From the NCBI GenBank assembly GCA_035295165.1, contig DATGJN010000089.1, positions 20,357-84,356 on the forward strand: a stretch of 64,000 nucleotides of DNA, in the 5' to 3' direction. This document shows, in pieces, positions 25,954-34,829 of this stretch. This DNA comes from a bacterium (GTDB lineage: Bacteria; Sysuimicrobiota; Sysuimicrobiia; Sysuimicrobiales; Segetimicrobiaceae). The notes under the pieces are model-generated. The model made no database searches, had not been told where the DNA came from, and saw nothing but the letters and a program-made list of their open reading frames with translations. Within the stretch, counting starts at the first letter, position 1. The number at the start of each line of letters is the position of its first letter. Made by a program: the position numbers and the translations under genes.

Positions 25954-27306
25954 GTGGAACAACCGGCCGCCGTCATTCTGGCCGCGGGCTATGGCACGCG
26001 GATGAAATCCGCCCTGCCCAAGGTTCTGCACCCCTTGTGCGGCCGCCCCATGCTGGCGTACGTGTTGCAGGCCGCACGACGCGCCGGCGCCGGCCGGATC
26101 CTCGTGGTCGTAAACCGCGAGAGTGGTGCGATCCGGGAGGCGATCGGGGGCGGCGCGGACTACGTCGTGCAGGACCCCCCGCGCGGGACCGGTGACGCGG
26201 TGGCCCGCGCGCTCCCCAGGACGCGCACAGGACTGGCCTACGTGATCTACGGCGACATGCCGTTCGTGTCGGTGGACACGTTGCGCGCCCTGCGGCGGGC
26301 GGTCGGGCGCACCGGCGCGGCCTCGCTGGCGACGCGGGTCGTGGAGCAGACGCGGCGGTTTGGACGGATCGTGCGGGATCCAGCCGGCCGGTTTGCGCGC
26401 ATCGTCGAGGAGAAGGACGCGACCCCCGAGGAGGCGGCGATTCTCGAGGTCAACGCCGGGATGTACTGCGTGCGGGTGGCCGAGATGCGCTGGGCGCTCA
26501 GGCGTGTGCGGCCGGACAACCGTCAGGGGGAGTACTATCTCACCGACGCGGTGAACGTGCTCGCGGCCGCTGGGCGGGACGTCACCACGGTAACCGTCGA
26601 GGACCCCGACGAGATGGTCGGCATCAACACGCGCGACGATCTTGCGGACGCCGATGCGGTGCTGCGCCGACGGATCCTGCGGCGGCTGATGCTCGACGGG
26701 GTGACGGTGGTGGATCCCGCGTCCACGTTTGTCCACGACAGCGTTCGGATCGGTCGCGACACCGTGCTGCATCCGTTCACGATCGTGACCGGGCGGACCG
26801 TGATCGGCCCCGCCTGTGAGATCGGCCCGGGCGCTCGTCTCCACGATGCCGTCGTCGGGCGGGGCGTGCGGGTGCGGGACTCATCGCTCGAGCAGTGCCG
26901 CCTCGGCGACCGAACGGCCGTCGGACCGTACGCGCACCTTCGGCCGGGCACGGTGGTGGGCCGGAACGTCGAGATCGGGAACTACGCCGAGATGAAGCAG
27001 GTGCGCATCGGCGATCGCACGAAGGTGCATCATAAGAGCTACCTGGGCGACGCTTGGATCGGGACGGATGTGAACATCGGGGCCGGGACGATCACGTGCA
27101 ACTACGGCCTGGACAGGCGGAAGCACCGAACCACGATCGGCAACGGCGCCTACATCGGGAGCGACTCGATGCTGGTGGCGCCGGTGCGGATCGGGGCGGG
27201 CGCCGTGACCGGCGCGGGTTCGGTCGTGACGAAGGATGTCCCCGCACGCGGCGTGGCGGTCGGCGTGCCCGCGCGCGTGATCCGGCGGCTCAACGGCCGG
27301 CGATAG
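25954..27306 (+). CDS. glmU: Bifunctional GlcN-1-P acetyltransferase / GlcNAc-1-P uridyltransferase
   Basis: Makes UDP-GlcNAc, the precursor for peptidoglycan, lipid A and the WecA/WecB products encoded nearby. The 450-residue protein has the uridyltransferase loop LAAGYGTRMKSALPKVL, YGDMPF, and EVNAGMYC in the N half, and left-handed beta-helix hexapeptides in the C half with YAHLRPGTVVG, EIGNYAEMKQ, HKSYLGDAWIG and the catalytic GAGTITCNYGLDRRKHRT. The start is the GTG at 25954 after GGAGG; the longer frame from 25891 lacks family support. Confidence 0.97.
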   Translation: MEQPAAVILAAGYGTRMKSALPKVLHPLCGRPMLAYVLQAARRAGAGRILVVVNRESGAIREAIGGGADYVVQDPPRGTGDAVARALPRTRTGLAYVIYGDMPFVSVDTLRALRRAVGRTGAASLATRVVEQTRRFGRIVRDPAGRFARIVEEKDATPEEAAILEVNAGMYCVRVAEMRWALRRVRPDNRQGEYYLTDAVNVLAAAGRDVTTVTVEDPDEMVGINTRDDLADADAVLRRRILRRLMLDGVTVVDPASTFVHDSVRIGRDTVLHPFTIVTGRTVIGPACEIGPGARLHDAVVGRGVRVRDSSLEQCRLGDRTAVGPYAHLRPGTVVGRNVEIGNYAEMKQVRIGDRTKVHHKSYLGDAWIGTDVNIGAGTITCNYGLDRRKHRTTIGNGAYIGSDSMLVAPVRIGAGAVTGAGSVVTKDVPARGVAVGVPARVIRRLNGRR

Positions 27307-27414
27307 GCGTGCCCGTCGGCGGCGAGCGCGGCGACGGCCGCGGCCGGCCCGATGCGTCGGGTGACGAGCGCGCGGCGGGGCGTCGTGGGGGGCGGGCGGC
27401 GGAGGGAGTGCGGA

Positions 27415-28395
27415 ATGGCGGGGTCGGGCGTGCGGGTGTTCAGCGGGACCAGTAATCCCAGCCTCGCGCGGGGCATCGCCGACTACCTGCGCGTCCCGCT
27501 CGGGGCGATGCACGTGTTCCGGTTCGCCGACGGCGAGATCGGCGTTCGGATCGACGAGAGCGTGCGCGGACTCGACGTGTTCGCGGTCCAACCCACCTGT
27601 CCGCCTGCCAACGAGACGCTGATGGAGCTGCTCGTGATCATCGACGCGCTCCGTCGCGCGAGCGCCGCTCGCGTCACCGCCGTCATTCCCTACTTCGGAT
27701 ACGCGCGCCAGGACCGGAAGATCAAACCGCGGGAACCGATCACTGCAAAGCTCGTCGCCAACCTGCTGACGACCGCCGGCGCGGACCGGATCCTCACGCT
27801 CGATCTGCACACGGGACAGCTGTGGGGCTTCTTCGATATCCCGCTCGACCACCTTCCCGCCCGGATGATCCTGGGAAACCACTTCCTGTCCCTCGGCCTC
27901 GAGAACGTCGTGGTCGTCTCTCCAGACATCGGGGGCGTCAAGCGCGCGCGCGAGTTCGCGGAATACATCCGCGCGCCGCTGGCGATCATCGACAAGCGTC
28001 GTGACCGTCCCAACCAGGTCGCCGAGATCGTCCACGTGATCGGCAAGGTCTACCGGAAAACCGCGATCCTCGTAGACGACATCATCGATACCGGCGGCAC
28101 CCTGACGAGCGCCGCCGAGGCGCTGATGAAACGGCAGGCGCTCGGCGTCTACGCGTGTTGCACCCACGCCATCCTGTCACCGCCCGCGGTCGCACGGATC
28201 CAGCGCTCGCCGATCGAGCAGCTCGTGGTCACCGACAGCATCCCGGTGCCGCCTGAGAAGCGGACGTCCAAGCTCACGGTCATCTCGGTCGCCGGGCTCG
28301 TCGGCGAGGCGATCCAGCGTATCCACGGCGAGCAGTCCGTCAGCGAGCTGTTCAGTACCCCCCGTGTGATGCAGCCGGCGACCGAAGGGGACTAG
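27415..28395 (+). CDS. prs: Ribose-phosphate pyrophosphokinase
   Basis: Synthesises PRPP from ribose 5-phosphate and ATP. The 326-residue protein has FSGTSNPSLARGIADYL, FADGEIGVRIDESVRG, VIPYFGYARQDRKIKPREPI, the catalytic flexible loop region, and the PRPP-binding LVDDIIDTGGTLTSA. ATG at 27415 follows GGAGGGAG; the frame could begin at 27352, but this adds an Arg-rich stretch not seen in the family. PRPP is also the expected effector of PurR in the same block. Confidence 0.97.
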   Translation: MAGSGVRVFSGTSNPSLARGIADYLRVPLGAMHVFRFADGEIGVRIDESVRGLDVFAVQPTCPPANETLMELLVIIDALRRASAARVTAVIPYFGYARQDRKIKPREPITAKLVANLLTTAGADRILTLDLHTGQLWGFFDIPLDHLPARMILGNHFLSLGLENVVVVSPDIGGVKRAREFAEYIRAPLAIIDKRRDRPNQVAEIVHVIGKVYRKTAILVDDIIDTGGTLTSAAEALMKRQALGVYACCTHAILSPPAVARIQRSPIEQLVVTDSIPVPPEKRTSKLTVISVAGLVGEAIQRIHGEQSVSELFSTPRVMQPATEGD

Positions 28396-28402
28396 GTCCC
28401 GC

Positions 28403-29527
28403 ATGACGATCTCCCCGCTCGTCGTGGCCGGCCTGATCGGCCTCGTCGTCGCGTACCTGTTGACCCCCCTCGTCCTGTGGCTCGCCACGCAGTTCGGCGT
28501 CGTCGCGAAGCCGGGCGGCCGTCACATCCACCTCCGTCCCGTCCCGCGCCTCGGGGGGCTGGCCGTGTACGTGGCGTTCGTGGCCGCGGTCGTCGTCGGC
28601 CTGCCGGTCGGGCATCCGATCCACGTGGCGATCGGCGCGCGGCAGGTGCTGGTCACGATCCCGTACACGCCGGCGATCGACCGTCCGATCATCGGGCTGC
28701 TGCTCGGCGCCACGCTGATCACGCTGCTCGGCGCGATCGACGACGTGCACGGCGTCCCGCCGCTGACGAAGCTGGCTGGGCAGTTGCTGGCGGCCGCCGT
28801 GCTCCTGCCGTTCGGCGTTGGCATGGACGTGCTCAGCAACCCGCTCGGCGGCATGTTCTTCGTCGGCCCGTTGGGCGCCGTCGTCACGGTCGCGTGGCTC
28901 GTCGCGCTGTGCAACGTGATGAACCTGATCGACGGTGTGGACGGGCTGGCGACGGGGATCGCCACCATCGCAGGGGCGACGCTGCTCATCGCGTCGTACC
29001 TGCGGGGTGACGTGGGGACCGCGGTCGTCGCAGCCGCGCTCATGGGGGCGGCGCTCGGCTTCCTGCCGTACAACTTCAACCCGGCGCGGGTCTTTCTCGG
29101 CGACACGGGCTCGATGCTGCTCGGCTACATCCTGGGCGGCCTGTCGGTGCTCGGGACGTACAAGAGCTACACCGCGCTGTCGCTGCTGGTTCCGCTTGCC
29201 GCGCTGGGTGTCCCGGTCGCGGACACGGCTCTAGCGATCATGCGCCGCTGGCGCAGCCGGCAGCCGATCTTCCAGGCCGATACCGGCCATCTCCATCACC
29301 AGTTGTTGCGGCGGGGGTTGAGCCAGCGGCAGACGGTCGCGGTGCTCTACCTGGTGACGGGCGTGCTTGGGGCCAGCGCGCTCGTGCTGAGCGGGATCCA
29401 CCGGTTCGACCTCATCGCCGTGCTTGGGGTCCTGCTCGCCATTCTCGCGGTCGGCGCGCGCCGCACCGGGCTCCTCGTGGGACGGGGCGGGAGCGCGGCC
29501 GCCGGGTCGGGAGGCGCGCCGCGGTGA
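28403..29527 (+). CDS. MraY/WecA-family undecaprenyl-phosphate sugar-1-P transferase
   Basis: A 374-residue polytopic membrane protein of the WecA/TagO branch. Motifs include HLRPVPRLGGLAVY, the double aspartate in LLGAIDDVHGVPPL, the catalytic NLIDGVDGLATG, and FLGDTGSMLLGY; the cytoplasmic loop near the C-terminus has a His cluster (DTGHLHHQLLRRGLS). These enzymes load GlcNAc-1-P (from UDP-GlcNAc) onto undecaprenyl phosphate to start O-antigen, enterobacterial common antigen or teichoic acid chains. Immediately followed by a UDP-GlcNAc 2-epimerase, as in many such loci. Confidence 0.92.
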   Translation: MTISPLVVAGLIGLVVAYLLTPLVLWLATQFGVVAKPGGRHIHLRPVPRLGGLAVYVAFVAAVVVGLPVGHPIHVAIGARQVLVTIPYTPAIDRPIIGLLLGATLITLLGAIDDVHGVPPLTKLAGQLLAAAVLLPFGVGMDVLSNPLGGMFFVGPLGAVVTVAWLVALCNVMNLIDGVDGLATGIATIAGATLLIASYLRGDVGTAVVAAALMGAALGFLPYNFNPARVFLGDTGSMLLGYILGGLSVLGTYKSYTALSLLVPLAALGVPVADTALAIMRRWRSRQPIFQADTGHLHHQLLRRGLSQRQTVAVLYLVTGVLGASALVLSGIHRFDLIAVLGVLLAILAVGARRTGLLVGRGGSAAAGSGGAPR

Positions 29528-30681
29528 CGGAGCGCCGGCGCGTCATGGTGATCTTCGGTACCCGCCCGGATGCGTTGAAGATGGCGCCGGTGGTCCGCGC
29601 GCTGCGAGCGCATCGCGACGAGCTTGCACCCGTCGTGGTGGTGACCGCGCAGCATCGCGAGATGCTCGATCAGGTCCTGCGGTTGTTCTCGATCGACCCC
29701 GACTATGATCTGAACGTGATGACGGGGGCACAGTCGCTGGCGGACATCACGATCCGCACGCTGCGCGGGCTCGAGCAGGTCATCGAGCAGGTCGCCCCGG
29801 CGATCGTCGTCGTGCAGGGCGACGCCGCGCCGAGCTACGTCGGCGCGCTCGCCGCATTCTACCGGAAAATCGCCGTGGCGCACGTCGAGGCCGGGCTGCG
29901 CACCGACGACAAGTACCAGCCGTTTCCCGAGGAGATGTACCGGCGGATGACCTCGGTCCTGGCGGATCTCCACTTCGCGCCCACGGCGACGGCCCGGGCC
30001 AACTTGGAGCGGGAGGGGGTGGCCCGCGCGCGCATCACGGTGACGGGCAACACTGTGATCGACACGCTGCTCGACGTCGCTGGACGGGCGGACCTGGCGG
30101 TGGACCCCGGGGTGCGGGAGCTGCTCGCGCGGCCGGGACGGTGGGTGCTCCTGACGACTCACCGCCGGGAGAATTGGGGGGAACCCCAGCATCGCATCTT
30201 TCACGCGGTGCGCGACCTGCTCGATCGCTTCGTCGACCTCGAGTTGGTGTTTCCCGTGCACCTCAACCCCGTGGTGGGCGATCCCGCCCGGGCCATCCTG
30301 GGCACACATCCGCGGGCCCATCTGTTTCCGCCGTTGGACTACGCGTCGATCGTCCGTACCATGCAGGCCGCGACCCTCATCCTGACGGACTCCGGCGGGA
30401 TTCAGGAAGAAGCGCCGGCGCTCGGGCGACCCGTGCTCGTGCTCCGGGACACGACGGAGCGGCCGGAGGGCATCCTCGCCGGCACGGCCAAGCTGGTCGG
30501 CACCGATCCCGCCGCGATCCTCGACGCCGCCGCGGAGTTGCTCACCGATCGCGCCGCGCACGCCCGCATGGCGCAGGCGCGGAACCCGTACGGGGACGGC
30601 CGGGCGGCCGAGCGGATCGTCGCGGTGCTCCGGCGGCAACTCGGGTTCGAGGTGAACATTCCCGCGGAGTTCGCCGTTTGA
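29524..30681 (+). CDS. wecB: UDP-N-acetylglucosamine 2-epimerase (non-hydrolysing)
   Basis: Converts UDP-GlcNAc to UDP-ManNAc. The 385-residue GT-B fold protein shows IFGTRPDALKMAPVVRAL, VTAQHREMLDQVL, the catalytic HVEAGLRT, LLTTHRRENWGEP and LTDSGGIQEEAPALGRPVLVLRDTTERPEG. GTG at 29524 overlaps the previous stop by 4 nt. UDP-ManNAc is used for linkage units of teichoic acids or for capsular and O-antigen sugars, so the two genes probably start a surface glycopolymer. Confidence 0.97.
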   Translation: MTERRRVMVIFGTRPDALKMAPVVRALRAHRDELAPVVVVTAQHREMLDQVLRLFSIDPDYDLNVMTGAQSLADITIRTLRGLEQVIEQVAPAIVVVQGDAAPSYVGALAAFYRKIAVAHVEAGLRTDDKYQPFPEEMYRRMTSVLADLHFAPTATARANLEREGVARARITVTGNTVIDTLLDVAGRADLAVDPGVRELLARPGRWVLLTTHRRENWGEPQHRIFHAVRDLLDRFVDLELVFPVHLNPVVGDPARAILGTHPRAHLFPPLDYASIVRTMQAATLILTDSGGIQEEAPALGRPVLVLRDTTERPEGILAGTAKLVGTDPAAILDAAAELLTDRAAHARMAQARNPYGDGRAAERIVAVLRRQLGFEVNIPAEFAV

Positions 30682-30707
30682 CAGTGAGAAGGCGCGATGC
30701 CTATAAT
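30678..30707 (+). promoter_or_regulatory. Near-consensus promoter overlapping the wecB stop
   Basis: TTGACA (30678-30683) contains the wecB TGA stop; 18-nt spacer; TATAAT (30702-30707). It reads into the exported lipoyl-fold gene. Confidence 0.75.
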
Positions 30708-30734
30708 GAACTGATGTTCGTGAGGTGGTGCGGT

Positions 30735-31067
30735 GTGAGCCGCCTGCGGCACGTTGGGCTCGTCGGACTGACCGTCGTTGCACTTGCGGTCGCGCTTCCC
30801 GCTGCGAGCGTGGCGCAGAGTGTGATTGTGGTGCGGGCGGCGATGTCCGGTCAGGTGCTGCCGCTGCGGCTCGCGACCGTGGGCGAGATGGTGAAGCGCG
30901 GCGATCCGCTGGTGTTTGTCCAGACGAGGACGAGCACGACGACGACGGGCGGCGCAGTGCCGACGGCGGTAGCGCCCGTCGATGGGCAGGTCACGCAGGT
31001 GATGGTCGGCACGGGCGACTTCGTGAACATCGGCGATGCGGTCGTGGCGATCACACCGACGCACTGA
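30735..31067 (+). CDS. Exported single-domain biotin/lipoyl-fold protein
   Basis: A 110-residue protein with a signal peptide (LVGLTVVALAVALPAASVAQS) followed by one hammerhead/barrel-sandwich domain: VRAAMSGQVLPLRLATVGEMVKRGDPLVFV and the second half VAPVDGQVTQVMVGTGDFVNIGDAVVAI. The two pseudo-symmetric halves match biotinyl/lipoyl domains and HlyD-type adaptors, but the hairpin that would carry the modified lysine is a Thr-rich loop without Lys. An ATG at 30714 is possible but would lie on the predicted transcript start; GTG 30735 has a GAGGTGG site. Function unknown. Confidence 0.75.
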   Translation: MSRLRHVGLVGLTVVALAVALPAASVAQSVIVVRAAMSGQVLPLRLATVGEMVKRGDPLVFVQTRTSTTTTGGAVPTAVAPVDGQVTQVMVGTGDFVNIGDAVVAITPTH

Positions 31068-31100
31068 GTCGCCGGTCGGGAACGAACACGGGCGGTCTGT

Positions 31101-31135
31101 GAGGGGCAGCGGTGCCCCTCCTGCTGTTTTTGAGG
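31101..31135 (+). terminator. Rho-independent terminator
   Basis: GAGGGGCA (31101-31108), loop GCGG, TGCCCCTC (31113-31120), then CTGCTGTTTTT. It ends the lipoyl-fold gene transcript. Confidence 0.8.
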
Positions 31136-31216
31136 CGGGTTCCCATCATGCCGCCACATCCCGACCTCGTGCGGCGCCCTCGCCGGCGAGGGACGGCCAA
31201 CGATAGGGGGGACAAC

Positions 31217-33022
31217 GTGCGGAAGGCGTGGACGATCGCCATCATCGCCGCGACGGTTCTCGGCGGGATAGCGCCCAAGGGGTTGGCGCAGGGTCCCGCG
31301 GCCCCGCCGACGATGCCCCTCAGCGCCGTGCGGCCGGGGATGACCGGGTACGGTCTGACCGTCATCCACGGGACCGCGATCCAGCGGTTCGATGTGACGA
31401 TCCTCGGCATCCTTCACGGCGGCGCGGCGGCCGGCGACCTCATCCTGTTCCGCGCCGGCGGGTCGCTTATAAAGGATGCCGGCGGCAGCGCCGCAGGGAT
31501 GAGCGGCAGTCCCATTTACATCCGCGACCGGATGATCGGCGCCTTGAGCTACGGGTATCAGTTCCCCGGCCCCGACGCCGACCTCAGCCTCGCCACGCCG
31601 ATCGATCAAATGCTCAAGGTCTTGGGGAACGCATCCCCGCCGGCGTCGACGTCGGCGCCTCGCGTGTACACTGCGGACCACCCCGTGGCCACACCGGCCG
31701 GACCGGTGACGCGCGTCCTCGTGATGGACTCCGCGGCCGACGCGGCGGCGTACAATGCTCGCCCCCTACCGGGCATCGCCGCCGTGGTGCCGACCGCCGT
31801 TCCGCTGTTCTCGTCTGGACTCAGTCCCAACGCGTTCGGACTCCTGTCGCGCGTACTCCGCCGGTACAACGTGGTGCCGCACCAACGGTACGCGAGCGCC
31901 CGGGCGTTCGTGGCGCCCCCGCTCCAGCCGGGCAGCTCGCTCGGCGTAGAGCTCGTGCGCGGGGACGCCGACGTCGGCGCGATCGGGACGGTGACGTACC
32001 GCCGAGGCGATCGGATCTTGGCGTTTGGCCATCCGTTCCTCAACGCGGGAACGGCTTCGATGCTGCTGTCGACGGCGTACATCGACACGGTCGTGCGCGC
32101 CCTCGACCAGCCCTTTAAGGAAGGAAGCATCGGCTCGCTGGTGGGGACGGTCAGCCAAGATCGGAGCGTTGGGATCTCCGGGACCGTGGCCAAGTTCCCC
32201 CGTACGTTCGGCGTGCGCGTGCAAATCCGCGACGCCGACGCGGGCATCATGCAAACGCTCGGCGCGCAGGTCGTCCGCCGGCCGGATCTCGCGGAGGGGC
32301 TCGTGCCGACGGCCGTGTTGAGCCTTGTCCAGCGGGGCCTCGACCGGGTCGCGGGGGGCTCCGCTCAGGTGCGGATCGTGCTGCGCGCCCGGCAGTTCCC
32401 CAGCGAGATCGTCCGCGAGGATCTCGCCTACGACATCGGCGACATCGCGACGGCGTCCGTGCTGGACGTGCCGGCCGCCACGCAGCTGTTGTTCGGCAAC
32501 TTCTTCAGCAGCGTGGATCCCATCGATATGTCGATCAGCGTGACCGTCACGAGACGTCCGAACACGGCGCTGCTGGTCGCCGCGCGCCCGAACACGACGA
32601 CGGTGCACCCCGGGGATACGGTGCGGGTGGGCGTCGCGTTGCGCCCGTACGGCGACGGGGACCAGGTGAGCCAGGTCATCCAGTTTGTGGTTCCGCAGAG
32701 CTTTCCGTCCGGCCCGGCGTTTCTGCTGGTCGGAACGGCGGGGACCCTCAACAACGCGAACGGCGCGTCGCCCGCCGATGAGTTTCAGGCGCTGGTGCAG
32801 CAGGAGGGCACCCCGTCCGGCGCGGCGTCGCTCGGTGAAGCGATCGACGAGTTCCAGCACGTCGGGAAGAACACCGAAGTGTTGGTCGAACTCGTGCCGG
32901 AGGGCGTGCTAACGGCCGTGGGCAACAACGCGAACCCCGGGTTCGACGTGCCGGCCGGTACGACCATGCCTACGCCGTGGATCGTCCTCGGCAAGTTCCA
33001 GATTCCGGTGACGGTCAGGTAG
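31217..33022 (+). CDS. Secreted SpoIVB/S55-like peptidase-domain protein 1
   Basis: A 601-residue exported protein with a signal peptide (TIAIIAATVLGGIAPKGLAQG). It contains the S55 serine motif GMSGSPI (residues 94-100) early and a GHPFLNAG histidine motif at ~271 in the context GDRILAFGHPF. In Bacillus SpoIVB the histidine precedes the serine, so the order is reversed here. The remainder has beta-rich domains with no recognised motif. The GTG at 31217 after GGGGGGA was chosen over a longer frame from 31112. A paralogue follows 10 nt downstream. Protease activity is inferred, not shown. Confidence 0.75.
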   Translation: MRKAWTIAIIAATVLGGIAPKGLAQGPAAPPTMPLSAVRPGMTGYGLTVIHGTAIQRFDVTILGILHGGAAAGDLILFRAGGSLIKDAGGSAAGMSGSPIYIRDRMIGALSYGYQFPGPDADLSLATPIDQMLKVLGNASPPASTSAPRVYTADHPVATPAGPVTRVLVMDSAADAAAYNARPLPGIAAVVPTAVPLFSSGLSPNAFGLLSRVLRRYNVVPHQRYASARAFVAPPLQPGSSLGVELVRGDADVGAIGTVTYRRGDRILAFGHPFLNAGTASMLLSTAYIDTVVRALDQPFKEGSIGSLVGTVSQDRSVGISGTVAKFPRTFGVRVQIRDADAGIMQTLGAQVVRRPDLAEGLVPTAVLSLVQRGLDRVAGGSAQVRIVLRARQFPSEIVREDLAYDIGDIATASVLDVPAATQLLFGNFFSSVDPIDMSISVTVTRRPNTALLVAARPNTTTVHPGDTVRVGVALRPYGDGDQVSQVIQFVVPQSFPSGPAFLLVGTAGTLNNANGASPADEFQALVQQEGTPSGAASLGEAIDEFQHVGKNTEVLVELVPEGVLTAVGNNANPGFDVPAGTTMPTPWIVLGKFQIPVTVR

Positions 33023-33032
33023 CCTCGGGGCG

Positions 33033-34829
33033 ATGCACGTGCGGGGCAGCGGGGTGACGCGGGGGATCCTGGCCCGGTGGGCCGTGCTCGTTCTGGCCGC
33101 GGCGTTCGCCGCATCGGCTGCGCCGGTCCCGGCGGCGTCGAGTCAGGGGACGGTCCTGTTCCCTGAGTCCGCGATCCGAATCGGTATGGTCGGGGTCGGC
33201 AAGACGGTGCTGGTCGGCACCCGGATCTCGGAGTTTCAGGTGCGGATCCTGGGTATATTACGGAATGGAGGACCCGCGGGCGACCTCGTGTTGTTCCGTG
33301 CGTCCGGCGCGGCCATTTCGAGCGTGGGCGGTCTTGCGGCGGGGATGAGCGGAAGTCCGATCTACCTCGGCGGTCGTCTCGCGGGCGCGTTTAGCTATTC
33401 ACTGGAAGGGTCCGATCCGATGGTCGGACTGTTCACCCCGATCGAAGACATGATGCACGACCTCCCGCACGCCGTGGGTGGTCCGGCGAAGACCGTGGCG
33501 ATCGCGCCGGTCGACGTCGACGGTCGAATGGTGCGCCGGATCACCGTTGCCGCGTCGGCGGCGCAGGTGCCGAGCTCCGGTGACGGCACGCTCGTCGCCG
33601 CTCCCGCCGCGACGCCGTTGTTCGTGTTCGGGCTCGGCGCACGCGAACAAGAAGCGTTGACGCGGTTCCTCGAGCCGATGGGCGTGATCCCCATGGCCGG
33701 CGGATCGTCGGCCGACCTGCCTGCGTCGCTCCCGCTGGACCCGGGCAGCGCGATCGGCGTCGCGCTGATGCGCGGCGACATCGGTCAGTACGCGGTCGGC
33801 ACGGTGACGTACCGCGATGGCAACCGGATCCTCGCGTTCGGACATTCGTTCACGAACGCCGGGCCGTCGCGCTACCTGTTGACCAACGCGTCGATCCTGC
33901 AAGTCGTGCGGGGGACCGCGCGGAACATCAAGGTGGGAGCCGCCGGCCCCGTGGTCGGAATCATTTCCGAGGACCGGCCCGCGGCGGTGGCCGGCACGGT
34001 CGGGATGCTCCCCCGCGTTTTCGGCGTGCGCGTCCGGGTGACGGACGCGGACACCGGGGCGGTGCGCCAGTTCACATTCCAGATCGTGCCCGACAAGACG
34101 CTGGTGCCGACGCTCGTGACGCTCGGGGCGCAGGGAGCGATCGAGCGGGCGCTTAACAGATCCGGTGCGGGGACGGCGGAGGTACGAATGGTGCTCCGCG
34201 GGCGAGGCATCGACCAGGCGATCGTGCGCGTCAATCGATTCTACAGCGGCAGCGACATCGGCGCGCGGGCGCTGACCGAAGTGCCGGCCGCGATGCAGCT
34301 CGTGTTCGACAACGACTTCGCCGACGTGGTACCCACGGACATGGACATGGATGTGCGCGTGACGAGCCATCAGGACACGGCGGTGATCACCGCGGCGGAT
34401 GTCGGTCAACGATCCCTGGCCCCGGGAGACACGATCCACGTGCACGTCACCATCAGGCCGTTCCGGGGGGACGTGACCGCCAAGGACGTCGACCTCGCCG
34501 TTCCGGCCACGTTCGTGCCCGGCCCCTCGCTGCTGATCGTCCGAGCGGGCGGGCCCGGTCTGGCCCCGCCGCTTGGCGCCGCCGCGCACCCGCCGGACAG
34601 CCCGACCCCAGCGCCCGAGGCGGCGCAGAGCCTGCCGGATGCAATCACCGCCTTCGAGCAACAGGAGAAGAACACCGACATCGTCGTCGAGTTGATCGGC
34701 GGCCGCGTGGCGCCGACCGACTCGGGGACCGGCGCGGACGCGGGCCGGCCGACCGCCACATCGACCACGCCGTGGGTCCTCAACGGCCGCATCCAGATTC
34801 CAGTCCTCATTACCGGAGGCGCACACTGA
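33033..34829 (+). CDS. Secreted SpoIVB/S55-like peptidase-domain protein 2
   Basis: A 598-residue paralogue of the preceding protein. It has a signal peptide (AVLVLAAAFAASAAPVPAA), GMSGSPIYLGGRLAGAFSYS at about residues 104-123 and GNRILAFGHSFTNAG later, again with Ser before His. Shared landmarks such as QVRILGIL(R/H)xGGxAGDLxLFRA, TVTYR(R/D)G(D/N)RILAFGH and EKNT(D/E)(I/V)(V/L)VEL show an internal duplication of a whole gene. GTG at 33054 is an alternative start. It overlaps the tamB-like gene if that uses CTG at 34826, which suggests a link with outer-membrane assembly. Confidence 0.75.
   Translation: MHVRGSGVTRGILARWAVLVLAAAFAASAAPVPAASSQGTVLFPESAIRIGMVGVGKTVLVGTRISEFQVRILGILRNGGPAGDLVLFRASGAAISSVGGLAAGMSGSPIYLGGRLAGAFSYSLEGSDPMVGLFTPIEDMMHDLPHAVGGPAKTVAIAPVDVDGRMVRRITVAASAAQVPSSGDGTLVAAPAATPLFVFGLGAREQEALTRFLEPMGVIPMAGGSSADLPASLPLDPGSAIGVALMRGDIGQYAVGTVTYRDGNRILAFGHSFTNAGPSRYLLTNASILQVVRGTARNIKVGAAGPVVGIISEDRPAAVAGTVGMLPRVFGVRVRVTDADTGAVRQFTFQIVPDKTLVPTLVTLGAQGAIERALNRSGAGTAEVRMVLRGRGIDQAIVRVNRFYSGSDIGARALTEVPAAMQLVFDNDFADVVPTDMDMDVRVTSHQDTAVITAADVGQRSLAPGDTIHVHVTIRPFRGDVTAKDVDLAVPATFVPGPSLLIVRAGGPGLAPPLGAAAHPPDSPTPAPEAAQSLPDAITAFEQQEKNTDIVVELIGGRVAPTDSGTGADAGRPTATSTTPWVLNGRIQIPVLITGGAH

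Noticed and set aside
34772..34825. GTG at 34772 as start of the tamB-like gene
   Set aside because: It would overlap the previous gene by 58 nt, lacks a ribosome site, and the added residues are the shadow of that gene.
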